Shown one piece after another: positions 11,964 to 24,900 of a stretch of DNA of 64,000 nucleotides (position 1 is the first letter of the stretch; every line of letters begins with the position of its first letter). The position numbers and the translations under genes were made by a program. This DNA is from Poecilobothrus nobilitatus (lineage: Eukaryota; Arthropoda; Insecta; Diptera; Dolichopodidae), in the NCBI GenBank assembly GCA_947095535.1, contig OX352773.1, forward strand, positions 34,555,398 to 34,619,397. The letters run 5' to 3'. The notes under the pieces were generated by a model. That model had not been told where the DNA came from and did not search any database. It worked only from the letters and a program-made list of their open reading frames with translations.

Positions 11964-14900
11964 ATAAATATATATAATATATAAAAAAAAAAAAAATAGT
12001 TGCAGTGAATTTCTTGTGCCATTAAAAAAATGTTGACGCGTTACTCGCGTATATATGTACAAACTCTCTTGTTTGATGGGTGGTTTGAATGGGCGCGCAA
12101 GTCTCTATGTAATAAATACTTACTTTGTTAAATTAATTATGCGTTATTTTATTTTATTATTATTTTTTTTTTTTTATATAGATATATATTGTAAATTAAA
12201 TGTTTAGTAACGTTATAGTAAAGTAAAACAAAAAAAAAAAAAAAATTAAAAAAATTAAAAAATAAAAAAAAAAATCGAATTTATAAAACATTTTGAAACT
12301 TATTTTTTTTTCTTTTGTTGTTTTTTTCTTCTTATTAAAAAATTAATTGGTGACATATGTTTTTATATTGTTATATTTAGTAAGTCAATTTTGGTTTTTT
12401 GCAAAAAAAAAATAATAAAAAAAATGTGGCGCCACAACAATAGAGAATATTGGTTTATTTAAAATTTTACATGTTAATTAAATAAAATAAAAATATTTTG
12501 TTTTTTAAATTAACTCTTAATTATCTTAAATAAAAATTTTTATTTGCTTGCAAAAAAAAAAAATATTTTAAAATTTATTGTAGAACTTGCTTCAATTAAA
12601 TTGATGTAGTTATATTAATTATTTTTTTTTTTTCTGATATAGGTAGATATATTTTTTTTTTAACTTTGAGTCATTAATAAATTGTAAAAAAAAAAAAAAA
12701 AAAAATAATAAATTAATTAAAATATTTTGAATCGATTTTCTAAACTCTTCTTATAATTTACTATTATTTAATTATTTTAGTCGTTTCGGGGTCTTCCAAA
12801 ATAAATATTTAACTTATCACACTCTTCGAACTGTTCCTCTTACAATATAGTAAAACTTATTGGTTTGTTTACTCTGGCAACTCTTTGGCATAATTCGATT
12901 ATTTTTCGATTAATATTTTTCTATCTATAGATACATTAAAGTTTTTTCATATTTAAACTTTAAAATGAGTTAATATTTACAATTTTGAATATTTATTTAT
13001 TTATTTATTTAAATTTAATCCCCTGTGAAAAAAATTCATTCACAATAGACTGTATTTTTTATTTTTTCTTTATTTTGAAATTTTTTTTTTGAAGCTTTTC
13101 TTAAAAACATGGCATCAATTAATTATTAAAGATTAAAAAACCTAAAAAAGTAAATTTCGAATGTATTTATTTAAATATATTAATATAACAAAAAAAAAAA
13201 AAAAACATCCATAATTTATTAAATTAATTTAATATAAACAAAAAAAAAAAAAAAAATTCTATATCAAAGTGCAATATTTCAAATTCATAATAATAATAAA
13301 AAAACAAAAAAAAAACATTGAATGACTTTTAAAAGCTATTTATTTTCGTGTTCTTCAAATTCACATTATGTAAATAATAAAAAGAAAAAAAATTATTATA
13401 TTTAAAACGAAAAAATATATACTTATTTAATAAATAAAAAAAAAAAAAAATAAAAAACAAATTATCTTAATTAAATTTAATTATAAAAATCGATACTCGA
13501 ATAAATGGTGCTTCTAAAATGAGCGTGTTCATTTTGAATTTAATTGTGTGTATTTTTGTCATTTTGTCCTATTTTTATTTTTATTTTTCTTAATATATAA
13601 GAGTTTTAGATAATTTTCTTAATTTTTTTTTTTTTTTTTTTGAAAATGTAATATGAAATTTAAAAAAAAAAAAAAAAAAAAAAAATAGATAAAAAGTTAA
13701 AAGTAATGTTGAATTTATTTAAAATTGAAGTTTATGAAAAACTAACTTTTATTAAATGATTACATTTGTTATATTAAAAGTTAAAGCGTTGTAAAGTCTT
13801 AAATTTTATCTTAAATTTCGAAATCTTTAATTTTTTTGTAAATTAACACTATAAAAATATTTTTGAGTTTTAAACTTAGTACTCAATACTAAGTACTTAG
13901 TACTAAAGTAAAAAGAAATAGAAAAGGAATCTGTCAAATTTCTTTTCTGTACAAAAGTATAATTTTGACAGATAACATTGTTATTGGTTTAGTTTAAATT
14001 CACACGACACGAAAATTTTGTTTTGATTGAATAATTGTTTTGTTTTTGTTAATAATCCTTGAAATACATATACATATGTTTATTTTATGTATTTCTGAAA
14101 GAAAATATAATTTTGCTGCTATATGCTGCTAATGCTTACTATCTATTGGAAAATAGAATATTATTCATTTCTTTTTCAACTGAGACTTTTGTCTTTTACA
14201 AAAGAAAAGACTTTTTTCTTTTTAAATCTATCCTTTTTTTTTTGTTCTATTAACGATTTATTTAATTTTATTTTTTTTTTGAATTTATTAAAACGCTTTA
14301 ATCAAATTTTTATTGAACTGGTATTTTCTTTAAACGATTAAATAAATCGCTTTACAAATTTCGCAATGACAATTAATTTGACATTTATTTCTTCATTTTG
14401 TTTTTGTTTTTAAAAAAATTATTAAAATTTAAAATAATTATTTAAGCAAATATTTAAATTTTGCTGCAAAATGTTCAGTATACAGTGATAATTTTTTAAG
14501 CATAGCAATTTATTATTGCTTAAATCAAATGAACAGAAGTCATTGAATTTCCCGAAATATTTTAAATTCAACATGAAATGTTGCTTATAAAAGAAATTGT
14601 TTTTTTTTTTTTTTTTTGCATGGCATTTTCATAGTATCTCTATACATATTGTAAATTTTTATTCTATTAGATTTTTATTTTTTATTTTTATTTCCTGTTT
14701 AATTTTTTTTTTTTATTCACCATTTTGTTTTGTTTTTTTTTTATTTTTTTTAATTAATGTATTTGTTAATTATAATTTGTAATATATTTACATGTATTTT
14801 ATATGTGGTTTGTTCGATTTTTATTTTTGACTTGTTGATTTTCGAAAGTTTTCAAAATATAATGTATGTTTATTTAAATTAATATATATATAATATATAC

Positions 14901-15700
14901 AATATAATTAACATCACAAAATTGTGGTTTTCTGTAAAACAGAAAAAAAAAATTTTTTTATTAAAAAAAAAAAAAAATAAATTTAAGTAAAAAAAAAAAA
15001 AAGAAAAAAAAAAGAGTTATATTAATTAATAATTATATTGTAGTTAGTATAAATTTTATTATTTTTTTTCAATAATATTTTCTTCAAATTAAATCTAATA
15101 AATTACAAAACTATAAAAATTACATCAAAGGTTTGGTTTTACCTTGCGTAAATTATAAAAGAATATAACTCAAAGTAAATCAACGTTAAACAAGGTTTTT
15201 GATGTATAACAGAAAAAAAAAAAAAAAATCAAAAACAATTAAAAATTAAATTAAGAATAATTTAAAAATAAAAATGTTATATTGAAATGTTGTTGAATCG
15301 ATTAATATATTTTTTTTTTTTTTTTTGAGTAGTTCTGTAGTTTGAAAATTAAATTTAATTTGAAAAAATATTAAAAAAACAAAAAAAAAAATTAATTTAA
15401 TAAAATATTTTATTATAAGTTAATTACATGTTAAAATTGATAAAATATATATATATATATAAATTAAAGATTTAGTTTATAAGTAACGAGCTGAAAGAAT
15501 GGATCTTCATAACAAAATAGTAAACAAAAAAAAAATCACAAGGTAGGACAATTCTTTTTGAAGTTTAATTATTTAAATTATGAAAAAAAAAAAAAAAAAT
15601 TTATAAATATAAAAAAAACAAAAAAAAATTAAATTAATATTAATAATAAAATAAAACAAAAAAAAAAAATCTTTATTAAAAATACAAATGTATATTTTGC
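9106..15700 (+). other. 3' flank of blistered/SRF: probable 3'UTR, then spacer
   Basis: This stretch is extremely A/T-rich and packed with homopolymers, for example T at 13623-13641 and A at 13662-13685. AATAAA hexamers are frequent, starting at 9108, so the true polyadenylation site cannot be picked. No open frame has recognisable content. A less A/T-rich patch at 12031-12110 (containing GACGCGTTACTCGCGT and GGGCGCGCAAG) is the one clear exception. TA-rich microsatellites lie at 11832-11864 and 11909-11981. How far the transcript extends is unknown. Confidence 0.5.
11832..11981. repeat. TA-rich microsatellite tracts
   Basis: Two blocks of (TA)n with a few interruptions (TATG, TTTATA), at 11832-11864 and 11909-11981, are separated by about 45 bp of ordinary sequence. 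Confidence 0.9.
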
Positions 15701-15909
15701 AATTTATTAAAATATGAAAAAGAATATGAATAGTGACTATTGAAAAATATTATTTTTTCATTTTTTAATAGAAACGTTTTTCTGCTTTGTTTATACTCAA
15801 GTTGTATTTGTTTTTAATAATTTTATAAGAATCTTTTAATACTTTATTATATTTTCTACAAATGAGAAATTTTTAATGATTTGTTAGTTCATTTTCTAGA
15901 AATTTTCGG

Positions 15910-15995
15910 TTATGCTGTTTAATTCGTCGTTTTTTAGGATCTTCTCGATTTTTGTTTATGCTGTTTAATTCGTCATTTTTTAGGATATTCTCGAT
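15910..15995. repeat. Two-copy tandem duplication, period 46 bp
   Basis: TTATGCTGTTTAATTCGTC begins both copies (15910-15949 and 15956-15995). The 40-bp copies differ at about two positions. It lies some 50 bp before the piggyBac-like element. Confidence 0.9.
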
Positions 15996-16048
15996 GACTT
16001 AACCAAATGGTATATTAACCGAAAGAGTACGAATATCGTTTTTGTTAC

Positions 16049-16533
16049 TTAACCCTTATGTCAAAACCTTGGTACAAATGTAACAATTTTAAGTTTAAAC
16101 AGCTATATCTCCCACACTTTTTGAAGAGCAAATCTGTACCTTCGTCACATCTTCTATTAAAGTGTTATGAATCAAAGACATACTAAAAATATATATAGTT
16201 CGGTGGAGACAATTAGGATTTGAGGGACTTAAATGATGTCAACTACGTTGCTTTGCTTGCTAAATATTGCTTTGATTGCAATGCTTCTCAAAATTAAAAA
16301 TTTTTTTATTTATTTTTTCTTTTATTTTGTATTCTTTTTATTTTTTTTCTTATTTAAATTAAATTATGAAATATTTTGTTAAAGTTAATTTATGATTAAG
16401 GTTATAAAAAAACGAAAACATTTTATTTTTTACATATTATTTCTTATACAAAATGTATGAAAAACGTTATTGGTACAAATGTACCAAGGGTTTGATTAAA
16501 GGCGGTTCAACAAGGGTTTGACATAAGGGTTAA
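16049..16533. mobile_element. Non-autonomous piggyBac-like element (MITE)
   Basis: The element body is 16053-16529, 477 bp. The left end reads TTAA then CCCTTATGTCAAAACCTTGG; the right end read inward is TTAA then CCCTTATGTCAAACCCTTG. TTAA duplications flank it at 16049-16052 and 16530-16533. Ends beginning CCC with TTAA targets are the hallmark of the piggyBac superfamily (established). A second, subterminal pair containing GGTACAAATGTA lies inside both ends (about 16070-16083 and 16472-16488). The interior has no coding capacity, so it would depend on a transposase supplied elsewhere. No other copy was spotted in the window. Confidence 0.8.
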
Positions 16534-19500
16534 GTATTTTTGTCCTGTTTCTTAAGTTTGTTTTTTTTTTTAAGTCTTGAAGGGATCTCAAGAAAATAAG
16601 TAGGTTTTTTTAATTACAGCAATTCCAAATGCTAAATGGCAAATTAATAAATTTTTAAATGATTCATTTATTAATTTTTATCTGAATGACATATTCATTG
16701 CAAGAGCATTATTTCGGTTCTTTAATTCTAGTTATATTATTGCTTCATTTGCAAGCCATTTGCAGAGTTATTGTTGCCAAATAGATAATATCTATGATGT
16801 GACTATAAGAAATAAAGGGTGTTAAATCAAATGAAATAATTTATTACTGTGAAAGGGATATGTTTTGTAGTTTTTGGAAATAAAATTTAGGTTTAAAGAA
16901 TTTTAATAAATCTTAATATATCCCATAATTATAAAACATTTATCAGATATTTGTGTTTATATAGACTATAATATGACACAAATTATCTAAAATTAGCGAG
17001 ACCTAAATGAGTTTTGAAGTTACTAATATTGAAGTTTAAAAAATATTATTATTGTTTCATTCATTGTCATTTCATTAAAGATTTTTAAAGACATTTCCCA
17101 TTTAATTAACATATTCCCTTATTATTGACTCTGACCACAAAAAAAAATCAAAATAATCCGTAACTATGTATTTCATAATAGTCAAATATTTTTGAAAATA
17201 TTTATTTGCTACTTGTTTTGAAGATTTCATTTTTCAACCTACTTAATTATATTTACAACACTTGCAGCACATCTTTATTTTTCTTTTTTTATAAGACCCA
17301 CACTGACTGTACGAACTTATTAATTTACGTGTACTATATTATTTTTTCTTATTAAAATTATATTTTAACAAATTCTTTTGTCCAAATTTTATGTAAAAAA
17401 AGTTGTAAAATTAAAAAATCAAAAAATTGCCAGAGAAAATTAAAAAAAAAAAACATTCGGACATAACAACCGCAACAAAAATACTGTTACATCTCAAATA
17501 GCCCAAATGTAAAATAGTCAAAACACATGACAATAATTCTTCAGAAAATATATCTATGTATGCTTGTGTATATATATACATGTTTAAATGTACTTTAATA
17601 TCAGTAAAACAACAATGAAAATGGCGCCCTCTAATCCTCCTACACTCAAATATTGGTTAACAGAAACTTAAAATGTATTTTAATGCGATGAGCACATTTT
17701 TAAAAAGCGAAACTCATCTATCTTGCGACGTTTTTTTTTGCGTTTAAAACTGAACCATTTACAACCGCCTCGGCATTTTTTTTTTTTTTTTGAAAGTTTT
17801 GTTTTTGTTTTCTTTTTTTTTTGAAAGTTAGCAATAAAAAAATGAACAGCAAGATATTGAAAACAAGAAATTTAGTTCTTTAAGCAATTGTTTAGTGGTG
17901 AATGTTTGACTCTTCATTGATTTCTTTCTTGAAATTCTCTTAAGTTTTCCATCACATTTAATTTAAAATGTAAATGTACATTTTTTTTTTGTTTTTCTTA
18001 AAATATTAATACAACCTACTTAAAAATTAGCCGCGCGTCATTTATTTTTGTTACGCTTACGTCACTTTTAGTTTAAAAATCTATTATTATTTTTTGATTT
18101 TTGCTATTGTGGATACAATTGATTGTGTTGTGTTGTGTGACTGATCTTATTTGTGTTTATTAAATCGCAAATATAACAATATTTAAACAATGTAAACATG
18201 TAATTTAACATTTATTGATGTCTTAATATATTATCTTTGGTTTTTTGTTTTGTTTTATTTACTCTGTAAATTTTGAATCAATTTGTTTTCGGATCTTTGC
18301 TTCGAATAGATTTCTTTTATTTTTATTTTTTAAATTTATTTATTAAGTACGGTAAGACTATTGATTAGTGACATGTTAATGTTATGGTAGCACATGCTAA
18401 TAGGAGAAAATTTTAAGGATGTTTAATAAAATAAAAATACAAGATAATTAACTTTGAAATAAAAACAAATTCTTTATTTGTTACAATTTATTACATATGT
18501 CAATATTAATTTTTTTTCTTCCCTTTTCTGACACGATTTCTAATTGTGGGATTAGTTTTCACCTGCAAAGTAATTAATTATAGTTAACTTCAGACTCAAG
18601 AGCCTTAGTGTGATTATATTTATAAGATGTTCTTATAATTTTGATTACAGAGTTTTAGTTCAAATTTTGACGTTGTTCGTCAATTATCAACTCCTTTAGC
18701 TTTTAAATCTAAAGGATTTAATAGCTTGTTGATATTCATCTGCTGATGAGTTGACATCCTTTTTGATGAAATAAATAAGTGATGAAAGCAATTTGAAAAT
18801 ATATTATTTCTAGCTGCAGATTCTACTACACTTCGGTGTGCAAAAAATACCATTAACTAATTCATTTCTGCTTGAATTATTCCTCAATTTGTTCTGAAAA
18901 AAAAAAAAAAAAATGTAATTTAAAAAAAGTTTAAAATAATAATAAAAGACTTAAGTGAGAAACTTTCAGAAATGTGTATAATGATTATTAAAAGTTTTTT
19001 TTCACTTTAAATTCAGAATGCATAAAGAATTTTAAAAATAAATGAGTTTTACTTGGCTCATAGATAGCTCATAAGTATACCGGTTAGTATTAATTCTAGC
19101 TCTGGTGTGTACTTCAAGAAATATATTTTAATTATTAATGATTTTTAAAGACTTGGAGGCGTTATCAAGTACCAAAACTTTCTTAAGAACGCTTTAGGTT
19201 TTTAAATGGTTTTTTAAGCTAAACCATTAAATTTAGCTTATCATTTGATATCGTACAAACAGTTTTATTGAATTAATTTTTTTTTTTTTGGAATACATAT
19301 ACACTTAATTTAGGCTGAAAACGAATCCCTTACTTATAACAGTTAAATTTGTATCTATGTTGTCCCAATAACAAACAATTAACAACTTTTTTTTTTTTTA
19401 AATAAATAGTAAATTAACAGCAGTTGTCAAACAAAACTATAATAAATTTGTTAATATATTTTGCGGCTATATTTGCGGTTTTTTCAATTATTCTTTAAAG

Positions 19501-21781
19501 TTTTGTTGTCTTTTTTTTTGTTCTTGTTCTTCTGTATGAAATACTGCTTACCCCAATCACCGATAACATATAAGAAACAAAAATTGTGGAAATAACAAAA
19601 CGAAAATTAGTATTTGACCACGAATTATTTTTATATTTTGTTTGCAATACAACGTCATTACCATACCAATAAAAAAAAGAAAACAAAAAAAAAAGTCAGG
19701 AACACAAAATTATGTGTTTGTATGTCATTTATAAGTTTCACATTGCACAGCATTGCGCAGTGCTTTTATTTCTGTTTGCGTGTTTTCGTTATTTTTTTTT
19801 TTTGCGTTGGCGGCATTTAACACTGTGTAATTTAGAGTTTAGAAGTGCGCTACAATCACCGCAAAACAATCAACAAATATTAAGTTAATTTTTTGTTGTT
19901 ATTTTTTCTTTTGGTAGTTATTGTCTTCAAATCGATTCTTTTGTTAAAGCATATACGTATACCATGACAACACTATCATGTCATTGTAAAATTGTTGTAG
20001 TTATTTGCTGTGTTCTGTGTCGGCACAATTTAAGAACTATTTCTCTTGCTCTTGAATTTCATTTTCTAAGAGCAAAAAAAAAAAAAAAGAAACAAAAATT
20101 AAATTTAAAATTAAAGTCGATTAAAATGTGCGCAATTTTTAATGCATTTTAATATCAAAATGTTGACATGTAGGTTTTCTAAAAACATTGGACACTTGCA
20201 TTACCATATACTGAATGAGGGGATAGGAAATCAATCATATGTGCAATACAATATTTGTAAAGTTTACGTAGGAATGTACTAATTTAAAGTGATTTCTGAT
20301 TAAAAATTAAATCGATATAAAAGTAGCATGGATACCTATACAAAGTATTTATTTTTATTTACATACACGAAAGTCAGGGTGAATCAGTTTTAAAATTGAG
20401 TGTGAGTTAAAGGCGGTTTGAGGAAATTTAGTGTGGTTTTTTAAATATAGAAAAAAAAAATTGTGTGACATTCAAAATATTCATAATAATCGATTGTTAA
20501 TGAAAATCGATTATTAATCAGCTGATTATGAAATATGATATTGATGTGTTTTTTTGTTTTTTTTTTTCAAATTAAAAATATATATATAAGAGTATAGTTG
20601 TTATGTAAGTGGTGATGCACTATAATGAATGTTCGTATCTAATGAATTTTGAATTGGAATCGGATACGAATCATTTATAAAGAATACAAATGGGATGCAT
20701 GTTACAGTTGGTATACAGCGGTATTATAAATCATCAATGATTGTTTTGTTTTTGTTTTTCATTATATTTGGTGATTAATTTTTTATATCGTTGTTTTTTT
20801 ATGGTGTGAATGGGCGGTATACATTAATTTGTGAGTAGTTGGTGGATTGGCACGAGTTATGCTCTTTTTAAGATAAATTATGAAAAAAAGTGTAGTGTAT
20901 TTTATGTCTTTCTTATTTTATATTTTTATTGCTTCGAATCATTAATTTTATTTTTTTTGTTTTTATTGAGAGAGGAATTTACAAATACTTTGTAGATGGT
21001 GCTAGTGTAACTTTGTAAATAAAGAAATAATTTAGTTAAGAAATATTGAAAAGTTGAATATTCCGAATATCTTGAAGATCACTACAATAATTTTCTATTT
21101 GTTATTGTTTTAATCTAAAGAATGTTAAGTTGTTTAGGTAGCGATTAAATTACATGATGATGTACATATAAAAAAAAAAAAACAAAACCAACACATCTGC
21201 CCATTCTATGAGGAATTAATAATGGATTTTATTTAATCTATATAGAAAAGCTTTTTAAATTGTTATTGTTAGTATTTTTGTTTTGTTTTATATTAAGATT
21301 GGGCGTAACAGAAGAGGCATTTATTTTCATATTTGAAATTCTTTTTTTCGTAATGAATTTAAAGAAAAATTAATGTAGGCAATTGTAATGTAAAATTAAT
21401 TAATAGGAATTAAATGTGCAATGTAAAAATATAAATATTTTTAGCTCTTTTTCAATTTCTTATATCTAAGAAAGAAATTTTAATAGAATTTAGGTTTTCT
21501 GAGCTTGGATTTAACTGTTCAGCTTTTGATGAGTTTAAAATCAATTAAGAAAAATGAATTATTATTTAATTCAGAATAACATCATGTAGTTACTTATAAT
21601 AAATTTTTAATATACTTCTGATGTTTTTTCTTTATTTTATATACTAGTGACTAAAAATGTTTTTTTTTCGTACAAATTTTTTTTTGTGATAAATTGAAGA
21701 AGTTTTTGTGTTTGTCTACAGCTTTAAAATTACAACTTTCGTAATACTAAATTTAAGGGGAATATCCACTAAGTAGATAAT
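16534..21781. other. Gene-free A/T-rich stretch
   Basis: No coding region, RNA gene or mobile-element boundary could be supported here. Open frames are short and low in complexity. There are several T and A runs. Bases 19490-20150 include a few overlapping short open frames on both strands with no domain content. Confidence 0.5.
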
Positions 21782-21790
21782 AATTTAATA

Positions 21791-21944
21791 AAGGGGCCTC
21801 GGTTCCTAGTGGGTAAGAACATATAAAATACGCTGTAAACACAGACGAAGTGTGAGTCGACATATACAGCCACGCCTGAAAACGGAAGGCTGTACTATTT
21901 CCTTGTTACATTTATGTGACTGGGGAATAAACTAAACAAAAAAA
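21791..21944 (+). mobile_element. tRNA-derived SINE, copy 2 (internally deleted)
   Basis: This copy reads on the plus strand. It starts GGGGCCTCGGTTCCTAGTGG, where GGTTCCTAGTGGGTAAGAAC (21801-21820) matches the box A region. It shares TATAAAATACGCTGTAAAC, ACAGCCACGCCTGAAAA and ACATTTATGTG with copies 1 and 3. About 50 nt are missing between the head and ACAGCCACGCC, removing most of box B and the AGTTATTCCCCCTTAC block. It ends in an A-rich tail. AATTTAATA at 21782-21790 and 21945-21953 is the likely target-site duplication. Confidence 0.8.
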
Positions 21945-21953
21945 AATTTAATA

Positions 21954-24900
21954 TGGCAAAAAAATTTAATGTTAACCTAACATTCAATATTTACTATAAT
22001 AACATATAATATTATTATCTACATATATACATTTGATATGTATTTCTTATTAAATATTTCTGTTAGGACCAAATTTTTAGTTAAAAGTTTCTTATATACA
22101 TATAATAAAGGCGTTATATTATTATACTATTTTTCAATAAATTAATAGATATATATATTTTTTTGTTTTCGTTACTTTCTTCGGAATATTTTTTTAATTT
22201 TAGAGCTATTGCAGTTTCGGATATATCTTTTTGGACTTCTATTTTTGGAATCCATTTATTTTGTTTAAAGTTAAAGTAAAAAAACATTAAAATTAGCTAA
22301 GATATTATTTGATTATTGTTCTGCTTTCCTGTTGTTGTACCATATGGTAACAATTATTAAGAATTTAAAAATCCTTAAAGTTGCCTTTGTTTACACTTAA
22401 GGATTTTAAATACAAACACTCTGTTTTTTTTTAAATATTTTTCAATGCCAAATTTAGGTATTACTATTTTAATACTTAGAATGCTAGAGAATTTCAAATG
22501 TAGTCTCTCAGTGGTTGTTTTAAATAATGATTTATATTTTAATAAAGAGAAATTTATATTTCATATATGAAACAAACACATCTTTTTATATTTTCACATC
22601 TTTAAATTTTTTTTCAACAAAAAACAAACTCTTCAATTATTCTTCAAAAGTTCTTTAAGTTTGTGTTACTTCCGCATTTAATTACCAAAAATAGTTTTTT
22701 TTTTTATTTATTGTTTTTTTTTCTCAAAATTTTAACTAAAGTAAATTTTAATTTTTCTCTAATTTTTTGTTTGTTAATTTGCGTGGTACTAAAATCAACA
22801 AGCAACAAACATACAAAAAATTGTTGGTCTACCTACGACAAGTTATAATTTGTTATCTTCTTTTTAGCATCTTAAATGACAGCTACATGTATATATATAA
22901 TATATATAAACTTTTATGAATGAATTCAAAATCTCACAATTAAATTTGAAAAAAAAAACAAGCAACAAAAAACTTTTAATTCATTAAAGAAAAAAAAAAA
23001 AACAAAAAAAACCGCAAAACTTAAAACTGAAAATAAAAAACAGAAATGAACCAGCATAAGATACAGGTAGAAATGCGATTTTATTGTGAAGCGATTGTGT
23101 TTTTTTTTTGTTTAGATATTAGTGTCACTGATGCTAATGTCATTTGACTATAATGTGACACTGACAAGATCACAAACTAACTATAATTACTAATAAATAA
23201 AAGCAAAAAGATAAAATAAAAATCAAACAAAAAAAAAAAGCTTAAAAGAGGAGGCTTGATGTTGGATTTGTTTTTTTCTACAAGTTTTAGCTTTCAAATC
23301 TAGTTACTTTTTTTCTATACTTTTTGTTAAATGCACGCCTACATTAAACATCGAATTATAAAAAAAAATTAGAACAAAATAAAATAAAAAAGAGCATAGC
23401 TTGATATTACTGCAAGGCAATCGTGAATTTTCAGAGAGAGTACAAAAGATATAGAAAGAAATAGAAAAAGGGGATAAAGAGAGAGACTACACTTGCAAGC
23501 ACAAAAAGTGTAACTAAGTAGATATTATAACGACGTTAAGATTTTAAAAGCATTCAAGAATTCAATGTATTTTTTGGTAACTTTTCGTGCTCTTAAGATT
23601 TTTTTACAAAAAAGAAAGGAACTACTCAAATTTGAAAATTTGTACTATGGTTTATAACTCGTAAAAATGAACTTTCTTTCTATTCATTTTTTGATGTTGG
23701 TGATCACATTTTATATGATGTTGTTACTGGTGACAATGTTATATTGTTCTCAGTTTGAAGCAGTTTGAATTAGTTCCGAAATCTTGTCGAATACTCTTTA
23801 ATTTCTAATATTTACCATAACAGTTTTCTACTTAATCCATTTCTGTCTTCAATTTTCCCTTCAACCGTAAGTTACAATATTTCATACATTTCCTTGCATT
23901 CCACCTAGCCAAAATTTCACTCAATTTCTTTTTGATGATGAGTAGTGGTTGATCATATTTTGATCGTTCGCTTGTACGTTTACAATTCGAAATTTTCGAG
24001 CCTGTTCATATCTTTCGCTATTAGTTTTCAGATTTCTATATCATAAAGTAGAACGAACCAAACGAATAACATTTCCCAAAACATAGGCACTTTCTAGAAG
24101 AATAAATTTAAGTTCTTTTGGAGCAATATCCAAACTCCATTAAAATGATTAAACTTGTTATTTACTTAGAAGTAATGATATTTAAGTTTAAATAATTTTT
24201 TTTATAGTTATTTAATGTAAGTAAAAAAAGACCAGCAGATGGCTGGTACTTTGCCCTATTATCTTTTATTATAGTTAGTTGACAATTTAGTTTAAAATTG
24301 AGTTTAATTCGTTTTCATTTTATCTTTTAGTTTTTTTTGTTTTTGTTGTTTTGTTTCGATGCTAGTTTGAGACTTTTTCAGTTGACCTTGCTTGTTTTTT
24401 TTTAGACAACATTCATAAAAAAAAAAAAAAAAAGAAAGAGAGAAAAAACTCATTAAAACGCCGACTCAAAATATAAATAAAGTTGGCTTTTAAAATTTTT
24501 AGAAAAGGAAAAAAAAAATATTACAACATTTTTTTTAAATTTAAATTTTTATTATTATTTGCGCTTTATGTTTTATTGTTTCACTTTTGTGATTTGTTAG
24601 ATAAAATAAGATTAGACAAGAAAGTTGTTGTTGCTATTATTTTAAGTTGATATGTTTATAGATAATTTTTTTTGTGTTAATAATATGAAATTAATGGGTT
24701 TTATATACAGGTGATAGTTGTAAATAATTATAATTAGAATTTTATTCAAGTTTTTCTGACTGTAAGCTGTCATGTTGTTATATATAACAAAAATTGCCTT
24801 AAATTATGCAAATAATGAATGTTTTTCAAAGATTTGGTAAAATCGGTAAAACTTAACCATTCAATAAAATTGACCAAAAATTAAAAGAAATTAAATTGAT

